NCBI GenBank assembly: GCA_016200915.1
Contig: JACQDV010000003.1
Coordinates: 20,641 to 84,640 of the forward strand
Length of the DNA stretch: 64,000 bases
Origin: Sphingobacteriales bacterium
GTDB taxonomy: Bacteria > Bacteroidota > Bacteroidia > Chitinophagales > Chitinophagaceae
Direction of reading: 5' to 3'
The notes below the pieces were generated by a model. The model ran no database searches. It saw only the letters and a program-made list of their open reading frames with translations, and was not told the origin of the DNA. The first letter of the stretch is position 1; every line of letters starts with the position of its first letter. The position numbers were made by a program, and so were the translations under genes. Positions 35,455-43,024 of this stretch are shown piece by piece.

Positions 35455-36687
35455 ATGTCTGACGTACTGCATCCGCATATAAAACTACCGGAAGGTTCAA
35501 TAGAGAAACAAACAACTACATTGAACCTGGGGCCAACACACCCCGCTACTCATGGTGTGTTTCAGAATATTCTTGAATTAGATGGTGAAAGAATTGTGTC
35601 TGCTGAACCAACTGTTGGTTATATCCACCGGGCATTTGAAAAAATAGCTGAGCGTCGTCCTTTATACCAGATTACTCCATTAACGGACAGATTAAATTAT
35701 TGCTCATCACCTATTAATAATATGGGATGGCATTTAACCTGCGAAAAATTATTGGGTGTTAAAACTCCTAAACGGGTTGATTATTTACGCATCATCATAA
35801 TGGAGCTGGCCCGTATCAGCGATCATTTAATTTGTAATTCTATTGTGGGTGTGGATACAGGTGCTTATACTGGTTTCCTGTATGTGATGCAATACCGTGA
35901 ATTAATTTACGAGATATATGAAGAAGTATGTGGTTCCCGCCTTACAACTAATATTGGGCGTATTGGTGGTTTTGAACGCAATTTCACAAATACAGCGTTT
36001 GAAAAACTCGAGAAATTCTTAAGAGAATATCCTGCGGTACTGAAAGAGTTTGAAAACCTCTTTACACGTAATCGTATTTTCATGGAACGTACGATTGCCT
36101 GCGGTCCTATCAGTGCAGAAAGAGCATTGAATTATGGATTCACTGGTCCTAATCTTCGTGCAGCTGGTGTTGATTATGATGTTCGTGTCCATACACCTTA
36201 TTCTTCTTATGAAGATTTTCAATTTGAAATTCCTGTTGGTACTACCGGTGATTGTTACGACAGATATTTAGTTCGTAACCAGGAAATGTGGCAATCATTA
36301 AGTATTATCGAGCAAGCATATAAAAAAGTACAGGAGTTTAAAGGTGCTGAAGCAGAAGTGTATCATGCTGATGCTCCTGAATATTATTTACCGGAGAAGA
36401 AAGATGTATATACCAAGATGGAAGCATTGATATGGCATTTTAAAATCATCATGGGTGAAACTGAAATTCCAAAAGGTGAAGTATATCAGAGTGTGGAAGG
36501 TGGTAACGGTGAGTTAGGATTTTATTTGATAAGTGATGGTGGACGTACACCATACCGTTTGCATTTCCGCAGGCCTTGTTTTATTTACTACCAGGCTTAT
36601 CCGGAAATAGTAAAAGGAGCGATGCTGAGTGATGCAATTGTTACATTGAGTAGTTTGAATTTGATAGCGGGAGAGATGGATACATAA
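35455..36687 (+). CDS. nuoD: NADH-quinone oxidoreductase subunit D
   Basis: The 410-aa protein has the 49-kDa subunit blocks NLGPTHPATHGVFQ (residues 25-38), RIGGFERN and the C-terminal GGRTPYRLHFRRPCF. Together with NuoB it forms the quinone-binding pocket. Full length, unfused. Confidence 0.97.
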   Translation: MSDVLHPHIKLPEGSIEKQTTTLNLGPTHPATHGVFQNILELDGERIVSAEPTVGYIHRAFEKIAERRPLYQITPLTDRLNYCSSPINNMGWHLTCEKLLGVKTPKRVDYLRIIIMELARISDHLICNSIVGVDTGAYTGFLYVMQYRELIYEIYEEVCGSRLTTNIGRIGGFERNFTNTAFEKLEKFLREYPAVLKEFENLFTRNRIFMERTIACGPISAERALNYGFTGPNLRAAGVDYDVRVHTPYSSYEDFQFEIPVGTTGDCYDRYLVRNQEMWQSLSIIEQAYKKVQEFKGAEAEVYHADAPEYYLPEKKDVYTKMEALIWHFKIIMGETEIPKGEVYQSVEGGNGELGFYLISDGGRTPYRLHFRRPCFIYYQAYPEIVKGAMLSDAIVTLSSLNLIAGEMDT

Positions 36688-36694
36688 CCCCTGT

Positions 36695-36714
36695 CTCCCC
36701 AACTTGTTGGGGAG
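36695..36714. repeat. Perfect hairpin CTCCCCAA-CTTG-TTGGGGAG
   Basis: Eight-base-pair stem with CTTG loop, 8 bp after the nuoD stop. No U-run follows, so it is not a standard terminator. Its core CCCCAACTTGTTGGGG is found in reverse orientation inside the element at 47899-47943. Confidence 0.75.
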
Positions 36715-36822
36715 GAACTTAGTTAGCTATTGACTGAGTAGTTGCAGAGAGACAATATGGTGAGTAATGAAATGATGAAGATGAGGTAGAACAAAAAGTT
36801 TGGATTGGTGATGAAGCACCGT

Positions 36823-36842
36823 CCTTCTCCTCCAGGAGAAGG
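36823..36842. repeat. Perfect hairpin CCTTCTCCT-CC-AGGAGAAGG
   Basis: Nine-base-pair stem with a two-base loop, followed by AATGAGGATGAGGTGAAG. It is the second unrelated palindrome in the 202-bp nuoD-nuoE gap. Confidence 0.75.
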
Positions 36843-36889
36843 AATGAGGATGAGGTGAAGAAAACATTGAACACAGATAACTTAAATAA

Positions 36890-37393
36890 ATGGCGATTCA
36901 GTTTAGCGATAAGAAATTAAATGAGGTAAAAGAAATTATTGCCCGTTATCCCGACGGCAAGCAGAAGAGTGCTTTGTTGCCGGTATTGCATTTGGCGCAG
37001 GAGGAATTTGGTGGATGGCTGAGCAGTGAAGCAATGGACTATGTAGCTTCTTTATTGAGTATTGAGCCAATTGAAGTGTATGAAGTAGCTACTTTCTACA
37101 GCATGTATAATTTAAAGCCTGTTGGTAAATACCTATTTGAAGTTTGTCAAACAGGTCCTTGCATGATTAGTGGTAGTGATAATATTGTAGCATACATTTA
37201 TGAAAAGCTCGGCATTAAACCGGGTGAAACAACAGCTGATGGAATGTTTACATTGAAAACAGTAGAATGTTTAGGTGCCTGTGGTTATGCGCCAATGATG
37301 CAGCTAGGTAAATATTATAAAGAGCATTTGACTAAAGAAAAAGTAGATGCGATTATTGAAGAGTGCAGAAGGAATGCAGTAGCAAACAATTAA
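36890..37393 (+). CDS. nuoE: NADH-quinone oxidoreductase subunit E
   Basis: The 167-aa protein holds the N1a [2Fe-2S] ligands: CQTGPCMISG and, 36 residues on, CLGACGYAP. It is the thioredoxin-like 24-kDa subunit of the NADH module. Length typical. Confidence 0.96.
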   Translation: MAIQFSDKKLNEVKEIIARYPDGKQKSALLPVLHLAQEEFGGWLSSEAMDYVASLLSIEPIEVYEVATFYSMYNLKPVGKYLFEVCQTGPCMISGSDNIVAYIYEKLGIKPGETTADGMFTLKTVECLGACGYAPMMQLGKYYKEHLTKEKVDAIIEECRRNAVANN

Positions 37394-37414
37394 GATTCTA
37401 ACTGAAGATATTAG

Positions 37415-38770
37415 ATGAGTAAAAAATTATTATTAGAAAAAGCACATGTAGAAAACATCCGCCTGTATGATGTGTACAGGAGAGAGGGTGGTTACCGTAG
37501 TGTGGAGAAGGCATTAAAAACCATGAGTCCCGACCAGGTGACAGAAGAAGTAAAGAAAAGCGGTTTGCGTGGTCGTGGTGGAGCCGGGTTCCCTGCGGGA
37601 ATGAAATGGAGTTTCCTTGCTAAGCCGGAAGGAGTTCCCCGTTATCTCGTGTGCAATGCCGATGAATCTGAACCCGGAACTTTTAAGGACAGGTATTTGA
37701 TGGAATTCATTCCTCACCTGTTGATTGAAGGATTAATTGTTTCTTCATTCGCACTCGGCAGCAGCAGAACGTACATCTACATCCGTGGTGAATATGCCTG
37801 GATTGTTGACATATTAGAACAAGCTATTGCTGAAGCAAAAAACAATGGCTGGCTTGGCAAAAATATTTTAGGAACCGGTTTTAATTGCGAGATTTATGTA
37901 CAACGTGGAGCCGGTGCTTATATATGCGGTGAAGAGACAGCCTTACTGGAATCATTAGAAGGTAAAAGAGGTAACCCAAGATTAAAGCCTCCGTTCCCTG
38001 CGGTAAAAGGTTTATATGGCTGCCCAACAGTGGTAAACAACGTAGAGACTTTAGCGGCAGTAGTTCCTATCATCAATTTGGGTGGCGATGAATATGCAAA
38101 AATTGGTGTAGGACGTTCAACCGGTACAAAATTAATTTCTGCCTGTGGTAATATTAATAAACCCGGTGTTTACGAAATTGATATGACCATCAGCGTAGAA
38201 GAGTTTATTTATAGCGATGAATACTGTGGAGGAATTAAAAACGGTAAACGTTTAAAGGCATGTATTCCCGGTGGTTCATCTGTTCCTATTGTTCCTGCTA
38301 ACTTATTATTGAAAACTGCTAAAGGTGAAACCCGTTACATGAACTATGAAAGTTTAAGTGATGGTGGTTTCGCTACAGGTACAATGATGGGTAGCGGTGG
38401 ATTCATTGTGCTGGATGAAGACCAATGTGTGGTTAAGAATACTTATACATTGGCGAGATTCTATCGTCATGAAAGTTGCGGACAATGTTCTCCTTGTCGT
38501 GAAGGAACAGGATGGATGGAAAAGATATTGTGGAATATTGAGAACGGAAAAGGTAAGATGAGTGATATTGATTTATTGTGGGATATTCAACGTAAGATAG
38601 AAGGTAATACTATTTGTCCGTTAGGTGATGCAGCGGCATGGCCGGTAGCAGCAGCGATAAGACATTTTAGAGATGAATTTGAATGGCATGTGCTGAACCC
38701 GGATAAATGTTTGACAGAAAATTATGGTTTGCGTCATTATGCAGACCCGATTCATGTGCCAGTGGCGTAG
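37415..38770 (+). CDS. nuoF: NADH-quinone oxidoreductase subunit F
   Basis: The 451-aa protein has the NADH/FMN-binding glycine block RGRGGAGFPAGMKW (near residue 50), the ESEPGTFKDRYLME segment and the N3 [4Fe-4S] motif SCGQCSPCREG with the distant Cys in NTICPLGDAA. It takes electrons from NADH to FMN. The GxxExxY cassette begins 8 bp after its stop. Confidence 0.97.
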   Translation: MSKKLLLEKAHVENIRLYDVYRREGGYRSVEKALKTMSPDQVTEEVKKSGLRGRGGAGFPAGMKWSFLAKPEGVPRYLVCNADESEPGTFKDRYLMEFIPHLLIEGLIVSSFALGSSRTYIYIRGEYAWIVDILEQAIAEAKNNGWLGKNILGTGFNCEIYVQRGAGAYICGEETALLESLEGKRGNPRLKPPFPAVKGLYGCPTVVNNVETLAAVVPIINLGGDEYAKIGVGRSTGTKLISACGNINKPGVYEIDMTISVEEFIYSDEYCGGIKNGKRLKACIPGGSSVPIVPANLLLKTAKGETRYMNYESLSDGGFATGTMMGSGGFIVLDEDQCVVKNTYTLARFYRHESCGQCSPCREGTGWMEKILWNIENGKGKMSDIDLLWDIQRKIEGNTICPLGDAAAWPVAAAIRHFRDEFEWHVLNPDKCLTENYGLRHYADPIHVPVA

Positions 38771-38778
38771 GTTCTATA

Positions 38779-38820
38779 CTTTGCGCCTCTTTGCGGTACT
38801 TTATGTTCTTTGCGGTTAAA
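38779..38820. repeat. Left inverted repeat of the GxxExxY cassette (CTTTGCG words)
   Basis: CTTTGCGCCTCTTTGCGG, a short spacer, then TTCTTTGCGGTTAAA. Compared with the reverse complement of 39207-39249, the outer CTTTGCGC and the inner TTCTTTGCGGTT match exactly and a third CTTTGCG lies between them. Confidence 0.8.
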
Positions 38821-38829
38821 CCTCTTATC

Positions 38830-39207
38830 ATGACAGAAAACGAAATATCAAATATTGTGATAGGACAGGCAATAGCTGTTCATTCACAACTTGGTCCGGG
38901 TCTTTTAGAATCGGTTTATGAAGAGTGTTTGAGTTATAAATTGATTAAGGCCGGACTAAATATAGAAAAGCAAAAACCAATACCCTTGGTTTTTGAAGAA
39001 GTGAAATTAGAATTTGGGTTTAGGTGCGATATATTGGTAGAGAAGAAATTGATAATTGAAATAAAAGCTGTAGAAGCATTGAATGATGTTCATCTTGCTC
39101 AGGTATTAACTTATCTGAAACTGACAAATGTAAAATTGGGATTGCTGATGAATTTTAATGTGGTCAGATTAAAAGATGGCATCAAAAGAGTAGTAAATAA
39201 CTTATAA
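38830..39207 (+). CDS. GxxExxY protein, putative PD-(D/E)XK nuclease, inserted in the nuo operon
   Basis: The ATG at 38830 gives 125 aa and avoids the repeat-encoded leader of the longer frame. Near residue 20-30 the family signature GLLESVY (GxxExxY) is visible, followed by FGFRCDILVEKKLIIEIKAVEA, which carries the Asp and EIK of a PD-(D/E)XK nuclease core. The family is known and widespread in Bacteroidota, but its biological role is not established. It has no relation to complex I; it is bounded by inverted repeats at 38779-38820 and 39207-39249, and the right repeat starts on its stop codon. The orientation matches the operon, so the gene is co-transcribed with nuo. Confidence 0.88.
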   Translation: MTENEISNIVIGQAIAVHSQLGPGLLESVYEECLSYKLIKAGLNIEKQKPIPLVFEEVKLEFGFRCDILVEKKLIIEIKAVEALNDVHLAQVLTYLKLTNVKLGLLMNFNVVRLKDGIKRVVNNL

Positions 39208-39249
39208 ACCGCAAAGAACGCTGAGTTCTTCGCAAAGTTGCGCAAAGAG
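39207..39249. repeat. Right inverted repeat of the GxxExxY cassette
   Basis: AACCGCAAAGAACGC, then TTCTTCGCAAAG and TTGCGCAAAGAG; the reverse complement of the left repeat. It overlaps the GxxExxY stop and ends 5 bp before the nuoG ATG, so the AAAGAGA it carries may serve the nuoG ribosome entry. Confidence 0.8.
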
Positions 39250-39254
39250 ATTAT

Positions 39255-40367
39255 ATGGCTGAAGAAAAGAAATTATTTAAAGTAACAATCGACAACATCA
39301 CTATTGAAGTGGAGCCGGGAACTTCTATCCTGAATGCTGCCCGCAAAATTGGTGGCGATGTTGTTCCGCCGGCAATGTGCTATTACAGCAAGTTGAAAGA
39401 TAGTGGTGGTAAATGTCGTACTTGCCTGGTGAGAGTGGCTGCCGGTTCGACTGCTGACCCAAGACCGATGCCTAAGTTGGTTGCGTCTTGTCGTACTAAT
39501 GTAATGGATGGAATGATTGTGGAAAATATTACCAGTCCTGCAGTACAGGAAGCAAGAAAAGGTGTGGTGGAATTTTTATTAATCAATCACCCCTTAGATT
39601 GTCCTATCTGCGACCAGGCCGGTGAATGCCATTTACAGGATTTGAGTTACGAACATGGTGCAGAAGGAACGAGATACGAATTCAACAGAAGAACATTTAA
39701 GAAACATGACCTTGGTCCATATATTCAGTTACATATGACCCGTTGCATTCTTTGCTACCGTTGTGTGTTTACTGCTGACCAGGTTACCAATAAACGAGTG
39801 CATGGTGTGTTAGACAGAGGAGATCATTCAGAGATTGCCACCTATATTGAAAAGAATTTGAATAACGATTTTATCGGTAATGTAATTGATGTGTGCCCGG
39901 TTGGTGCATTAACTGATAAAACATTTCGTTTTAAAAATCGTGTTTGGTTTACCAAGCCGGTAGATGCTCATCGCAATTGCGATAAATGTTGTGGTGAAGT
40001 GCAATTGTGGATGCGTGGTGATGAAGTGTTCCGTGTAACTGCCCGTAAAGATGTATATGGTGAAGTAAAAGATAATAGCAAAGGTGGTCCCGGGTGGATA
40101 TGTAATGAATGCCGTTTTGAGAAGAAGAATGCCAGTGATTGGGTGATTGAAGGATTGTCAGACATCAGCCGTCATTCTGTTATTTCACAGGGGAAATATC
40201 CCGGACTGGTGAAACCGAAAGAAACAGTAGTGGAAGTAATGAACGGGCATTCACCTAAACTGATGATGAATATTCACAGTGTGAGTGAAGTAAACAAACC
40301 TGAAATTGAATTAAGTAAAATAGCCGGACCGGCACATTCATCTGATTTTAATTCAAACAATGCATAA
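39255..40367 (+). CDS. nuoG: Short NADH-quinone oxidoreductase subunit G (iron-sulfur part only)
   Basis: Residues 5-100 are a ferredoxin-like [2Fe-2S] domain (CYYSKLKDSGGKCRTC), then the His/Cys motif HPLDCPICDQAGEC for N5 and CILCYRC...VCPVGALTD for N4. A further cysteine-rich piece (HRNCDKCCGE, about residue 240, and WICNECRF, about 280) resembles the start of the molybdopterin-type Fe-S region. The protein ends at 370 aa, without the 350-500 aa molybdopterin-like domain of E. coli NuoG. I believe this short form is usual in related Bacteroidota. It overlaps nuoH by 8 bases. Confidence 0.93.
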   Translation: MAEEKKLFKVTIDNITIEVEPGTSILNAARKIGGDVVPPAMCYYSKLKDSGGKCRTCLVRVAAGSTADPRPMPKLVASCRTNVMDGMIVENITSPAVQEARKGVVEFLLINHPLDCPICDQAGECHLQDLSYEHGAEGTRYEFNRRTFKKHDLGPYIQLHMTRCILCYRCVFTADQVTNKRVHGVLDRGDHSEIATYIEKNLNNDFIGNVIDVCPVGALTDKTFRFKNRVWFTKPVDAHRNCDKCCGEVQLWMRGDEVFRVTARKDVYGEVKDNSKGGPGWICNECRFEKKNASDWVIEGLSDISRHSVISQGKYPGLVKPKETVVEVMNGHSPKLMMNIHSVSEVNKPEIELSKIAGPAHSSDFNSNNA

Positions 40368-41412
40368 CATGTTATTAGCAATAGACTGGTTATTGATTAT
40401 AGAAAAATTTGTACTGATTGTAGTAGTGGTGCTGGTGGCATTGGGTATCGCTATGTACAGCACATGGGCTGAACGTAAGGTGGCAGCCGTTATGCAGGAC
40501 AGAAGAGGTCCAAACCGTGCAGGTCCTTTTGGGTTGTTTCAACCTTTAGCAGATGGATTAAAATTATTTTTTAAAGAAGAGATCATTCCTAATACTTCCA
40601 ATAAGTTTTTGTTTGTACTAGGACCGATGTTAGCAATGATGACAGCCATGTTAACCAGCGCTGTTATTCCATGGGGTGGAAAGTTTGAAATAGCCGGAAG
40701 AACCATTGACCTGCAAATTGCTGATGTAAACATTGGTATTCTCTTCGTATTTGGTGTGGTGAGTTTAGGTGTATATGGAATTATGATTGGCGGATGGGCC
40801 AGTAACAATAAGTTTTCATTAATGGCTGCCCTCCGTGCTGCTTCACAAATGATTTCTTATGAACTGGCAATGGGGATTGCTATTATTGCACTGATGTTCA
40901 TCACTGGTTCATTAAGACTGAGTGTGATTGTTGAACAGCAAATGAATCATACCTGGAATATTATTTATCAGCCATTAGGGTTTTTAATATTCTTTATTTG
41001 TGCACTGGCTGAATGTAACCGTACACCATTTGATTTAGCCGAAGCAGAAAACGAATTGAACTTTGGATATCACCAGGAATATTCATCAATGAAATTGGGC
41101 TTTTATCTTTTTGCTGAATACATCAATATGTTCATCAGTGGTGTGATAATGTCAACGTTGTTCTTTGGTGGTTATGATATTCCATTTATAAATGAAGCAG
41201 CTTACGGCAATGCGTGGTGGATTACACTGCTTGGAGTAGGTGCATTGTTTACGAAAGCCATCATCTTTGTTTTAATATTCATGTGGATACGCTGGACCAT
41301 TCCACGTTTCCGCTATGACCAGTTAATGAATTTAGGATGGAAAGCATTATTACCAATTGCATTGGTTAATATGCTGATAACGGCAGCGGTAGTGTTGTGG
41401 TTTAATAAGTGA
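40360..41412 (+). CDS. nuoH: NADH-quinone oxidoreductase subunit H
   Basis: The 350-aa membrane protein shows ERKVAAVMQDRRGPNRAGPFG (first loop) and AECNRTPFDLAEAENELNFGYHQEYSS, the quinone-site loop of NuoH/ND1. About eight membrane helices. The start at 40360 overlaps nuoG; an ATG at 40369 is equally possible. Confidence 0.97.
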   Translation: MHNMLLAIDWLLIIEKFVLIVVVVLVALGIAMYSTWAERKVAAVMQDRRGPNRAGPFGLFQPLADGLKLFFKEEIIPNTSNKFLFVLGPMLAMMTAMLTSAVIPWGGKFEIAGRTIDLQIADVNIGILFVFGVVSLGVYGIMIGGWASNNKFSLMAALRAASQMISYELAMGIAIIALMFITGSLRLSVIVEQQMNHTWNIIYQPLGFLIFFICALAECNRTPFDLAEAENELNFGYHQEYSSMKLGFYLFAEYINMFISGVIMSTLFFGGYDIPFINEAAYGNAWWITLLGVGALFTKAIIFVLIFMWIRWTIPRFRYDQLMNLGWKALLPIALVNMLITAAVVLWFNK

Positions 41413-41447
41413 GTTGTGAATAGTGAGTGGTGAGTAGAATTGTGAAT
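41412..41447. repeat. Word-type repeat in the nuoH-nuoI gap (GTGAGTGGTGAGTA)
   Basis: GTTGTGAATAGTGAGTGGTG, then AGTAGAATTGTGAATG. The same words appear at 59938-59970 upstream of the glycosyltransferase gene. Confidence 0.55.
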
Positions 41448-41533
41448 GTACAAGAGTGCGACGCAACAGAAGATAAATAGTGTTGATGTCGCTGAAAACA
41501 TAAAATAAAAAATTTCCGATAAGGAATTTAAAT

Positions 41534-42088
41534 ATGCAAGCATTAACATCAAGAGCGAAACAGGTTGACAGAAAGCCAATGAGTTTGGCGGAGAAGCTCT
41601 ATTTGCCGGCAATTTTTAAAGGCATGGCCATTACAATGAGTCACGTTTTTAAAAAGAAGGCAACCATTAATTATCCTGAACAGAAGCGTCCTTTCAGCCC
41701 GGTGTTTCGTGGTTTACATATTTTAAACCGTGATGAGGAAGGCCGTGAACGTTGTACGGCTTGCGGATTGTGTGCAGTGGCTTGTCCGGCAGAAGCGATA
41801 ACAATGGAAGGCGCAGAAAGACAACCCGGTGAAGAACATTTATACAGAGAAGAAAAATATGCAGCTAAATATGAAATCAATATGCTGCGTTGTATATTCT
41901 GTGGTTTGTGTGAAGAGGCTTGTCCGAAAGATGCAATTTATTTAAGTGAAACATTTGCACCATCTAATTTCAACCGGGCCAGTTTCATTTATGGTAAAGA
42001 GGAATTAAGAATTCCGCATCCGAAAGAAGATCCGGAAGGATATAAAAAAGCATTGGGCAACCGTGCAAAAAATAAAGGCCGCAATTAG
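41534..42088 (+). CDS. nuoI: NADH-quinone oxidoreductase subunit I
   Basis: The 184-aa protein has two [4Fe-4S] motifs, CTACGLCAVACPAEA (N6a) and CIFCGLCEEACPKDA (N6b). It links the NADH arm to NuoB. Typical length. Confidence 0.97.
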   Translation: MQALTSRAKQVDRKPMSLAEKLYLPAIFKGMAITMSHVFKKKATINYPEQKRPFSPVFRGLHILNRDEEGRERCTACGLCAVACPAEAITMEGAERQPGEEHLYREEKYAAKYEINMLRCIFCGLCEEACPKDAIYLSETFAPSNFNRASFIYGKEELRIPHPKEDPEGYKKALGNRAKNKGRN

Positions 42089-42090
42089 CA

Positions 42091-42140
42091 AATACGCAAT
42101 AGCTCAATTGAGAAATTGAGCTATTGAGAAATTAAGTTAT
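42091..42140. repeat. Perfect 12-bp hairpin in the nuoI-nuoJ gap
   Basis: AATAGCTCAATT (42098-42109), GAGA loop, AATTGAGCTATT (42114-42125), followed by a further GAGAAATTAAGTTATTGA word. No U-run characteristic of a terminator; nuoJ follows at 42150. Confidence 0.8.
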
Positions 42141-42149
42141 TGATTTTTT

Positions 42150-42647
42150 ATGAACATTACAGAAATATTGTTTTGGTTTTTGAGTGCTTTAGCAATTGCC
42201 AGTGCATTAATGGTGGTGCTGAGCAAGAACCCGGTGCATAGTGTTTTATGGCTTATCATGGTTTTCTTTGCTATCTCCGGTCATTATATTTTACTCAACG
42301 CTCAATTCTTATTTATCGTTAACCTGATTGTATATGCAGGTGCCATTATGGTATTGTTCCTGTTTGTCATCATGTTAATGAATTTGAATACTGATACTGA
42401 ACCACAAAAAAATAAATGGTTGAAAGTAGCGGGTGTAGTAGCTGGTGGTTGTTTAATGCTGGTGTTTGTGGCTGCATTAAAAAGTTCGGGTACACAACAG
42501 GTACAAATGGGAGAGGGAAATATTGGTTTGATTGAAAATCTTGGTAAAGCATTGTTTAATGAATATGTGTTGCCATTTGAAATAAGCAGTGTGTTGTTTT
42601 TGAGTGCGATGGTTGGTGCTGTGGTGATTGGAAAGAAAGGAGATTAA
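42150..42647 (+). CDS. nuoJ: NADH-quinone oxidoreductase subunit J
   Basis: The 165-aa membrane protein has the ND6-type segments [15 protein letters not shown] and [21 protein letters not shown], with five likely helices. It belongs to the membrane arm. Confidence 0.95.
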   Translation: MNITEILFWFLSALAIASALMVVLSKNPVHSVLWLIMVFFAISGHYILLNAQFLFIVNLIVYAGAIMVLFLFVIMLMNLNTDTEPQKNKWLKVAGVVAGGCLMLVFVAALKSSGTQQVQMGEGNIGLIENLGKALFNEYVLPFEISSVLFLSAMVGAVVIGKKGD

Positions 42648-42667
42648 ATAATTTTCAAATTATACAT

Positions 42668-43003
42668 ATGCCGATTTATAATTACATATATGTTGCGTTG
42701 ACGTTGTTTTGTATTGGCGTAGCAGGTGTATTAACACGACGCAATGCGATTATCATTTTTATGTGCATTGAGTTAATGCTGAATGCAGTGAATTTATTGC
42801 TGGTAGCTTTTTCCAAAATGCACTATGCTACTGCAGTAGCAAATGCACCGGGGACTACAGTGGGTACGGATGCACAACTGTTTGTATTTTTTATTATGGT
42901 GGTAGCAGCAGCTGAAGTAAGTGTGGGACTGGCTATTATTGTGATGATGTACCGCAATACGCATTCAATCGATATTAATTTCTTAAACAGGTTAAAACAT
43001 TAA
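42668..43003 (+). CDS. nuoK: NADH-quinone oxidoreductase subunit K
   Basis: The 111-aa, three-helix protein has [24 protein letters not shown] with the conserved Glu (IEL) and a second conserved Glu in [15 protein letters not shown]4L homologue. Twenty bases after nuoJ. Confidence 0.96.
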   Translation: MPIYNYIYVALTLFCIGVAGVLTRRNAIIIFMCIELMLNAVNLLLVAFSKMHYATAVANAPGTTVGTDAQLFVFFIMVVAAAEVSVGLAIIVMMYRNTHSIDINFLNRLKH

Positions 43004-43024
43004 AGCCATCAGGCTCTCTGATAC

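Noticed and set aside
38707..38829. Longer N-terminus of the GxxExxY protein
   Set aside because: It would overlap nuoF and translate the left inverted repeat; the family starts near MTENEIS.
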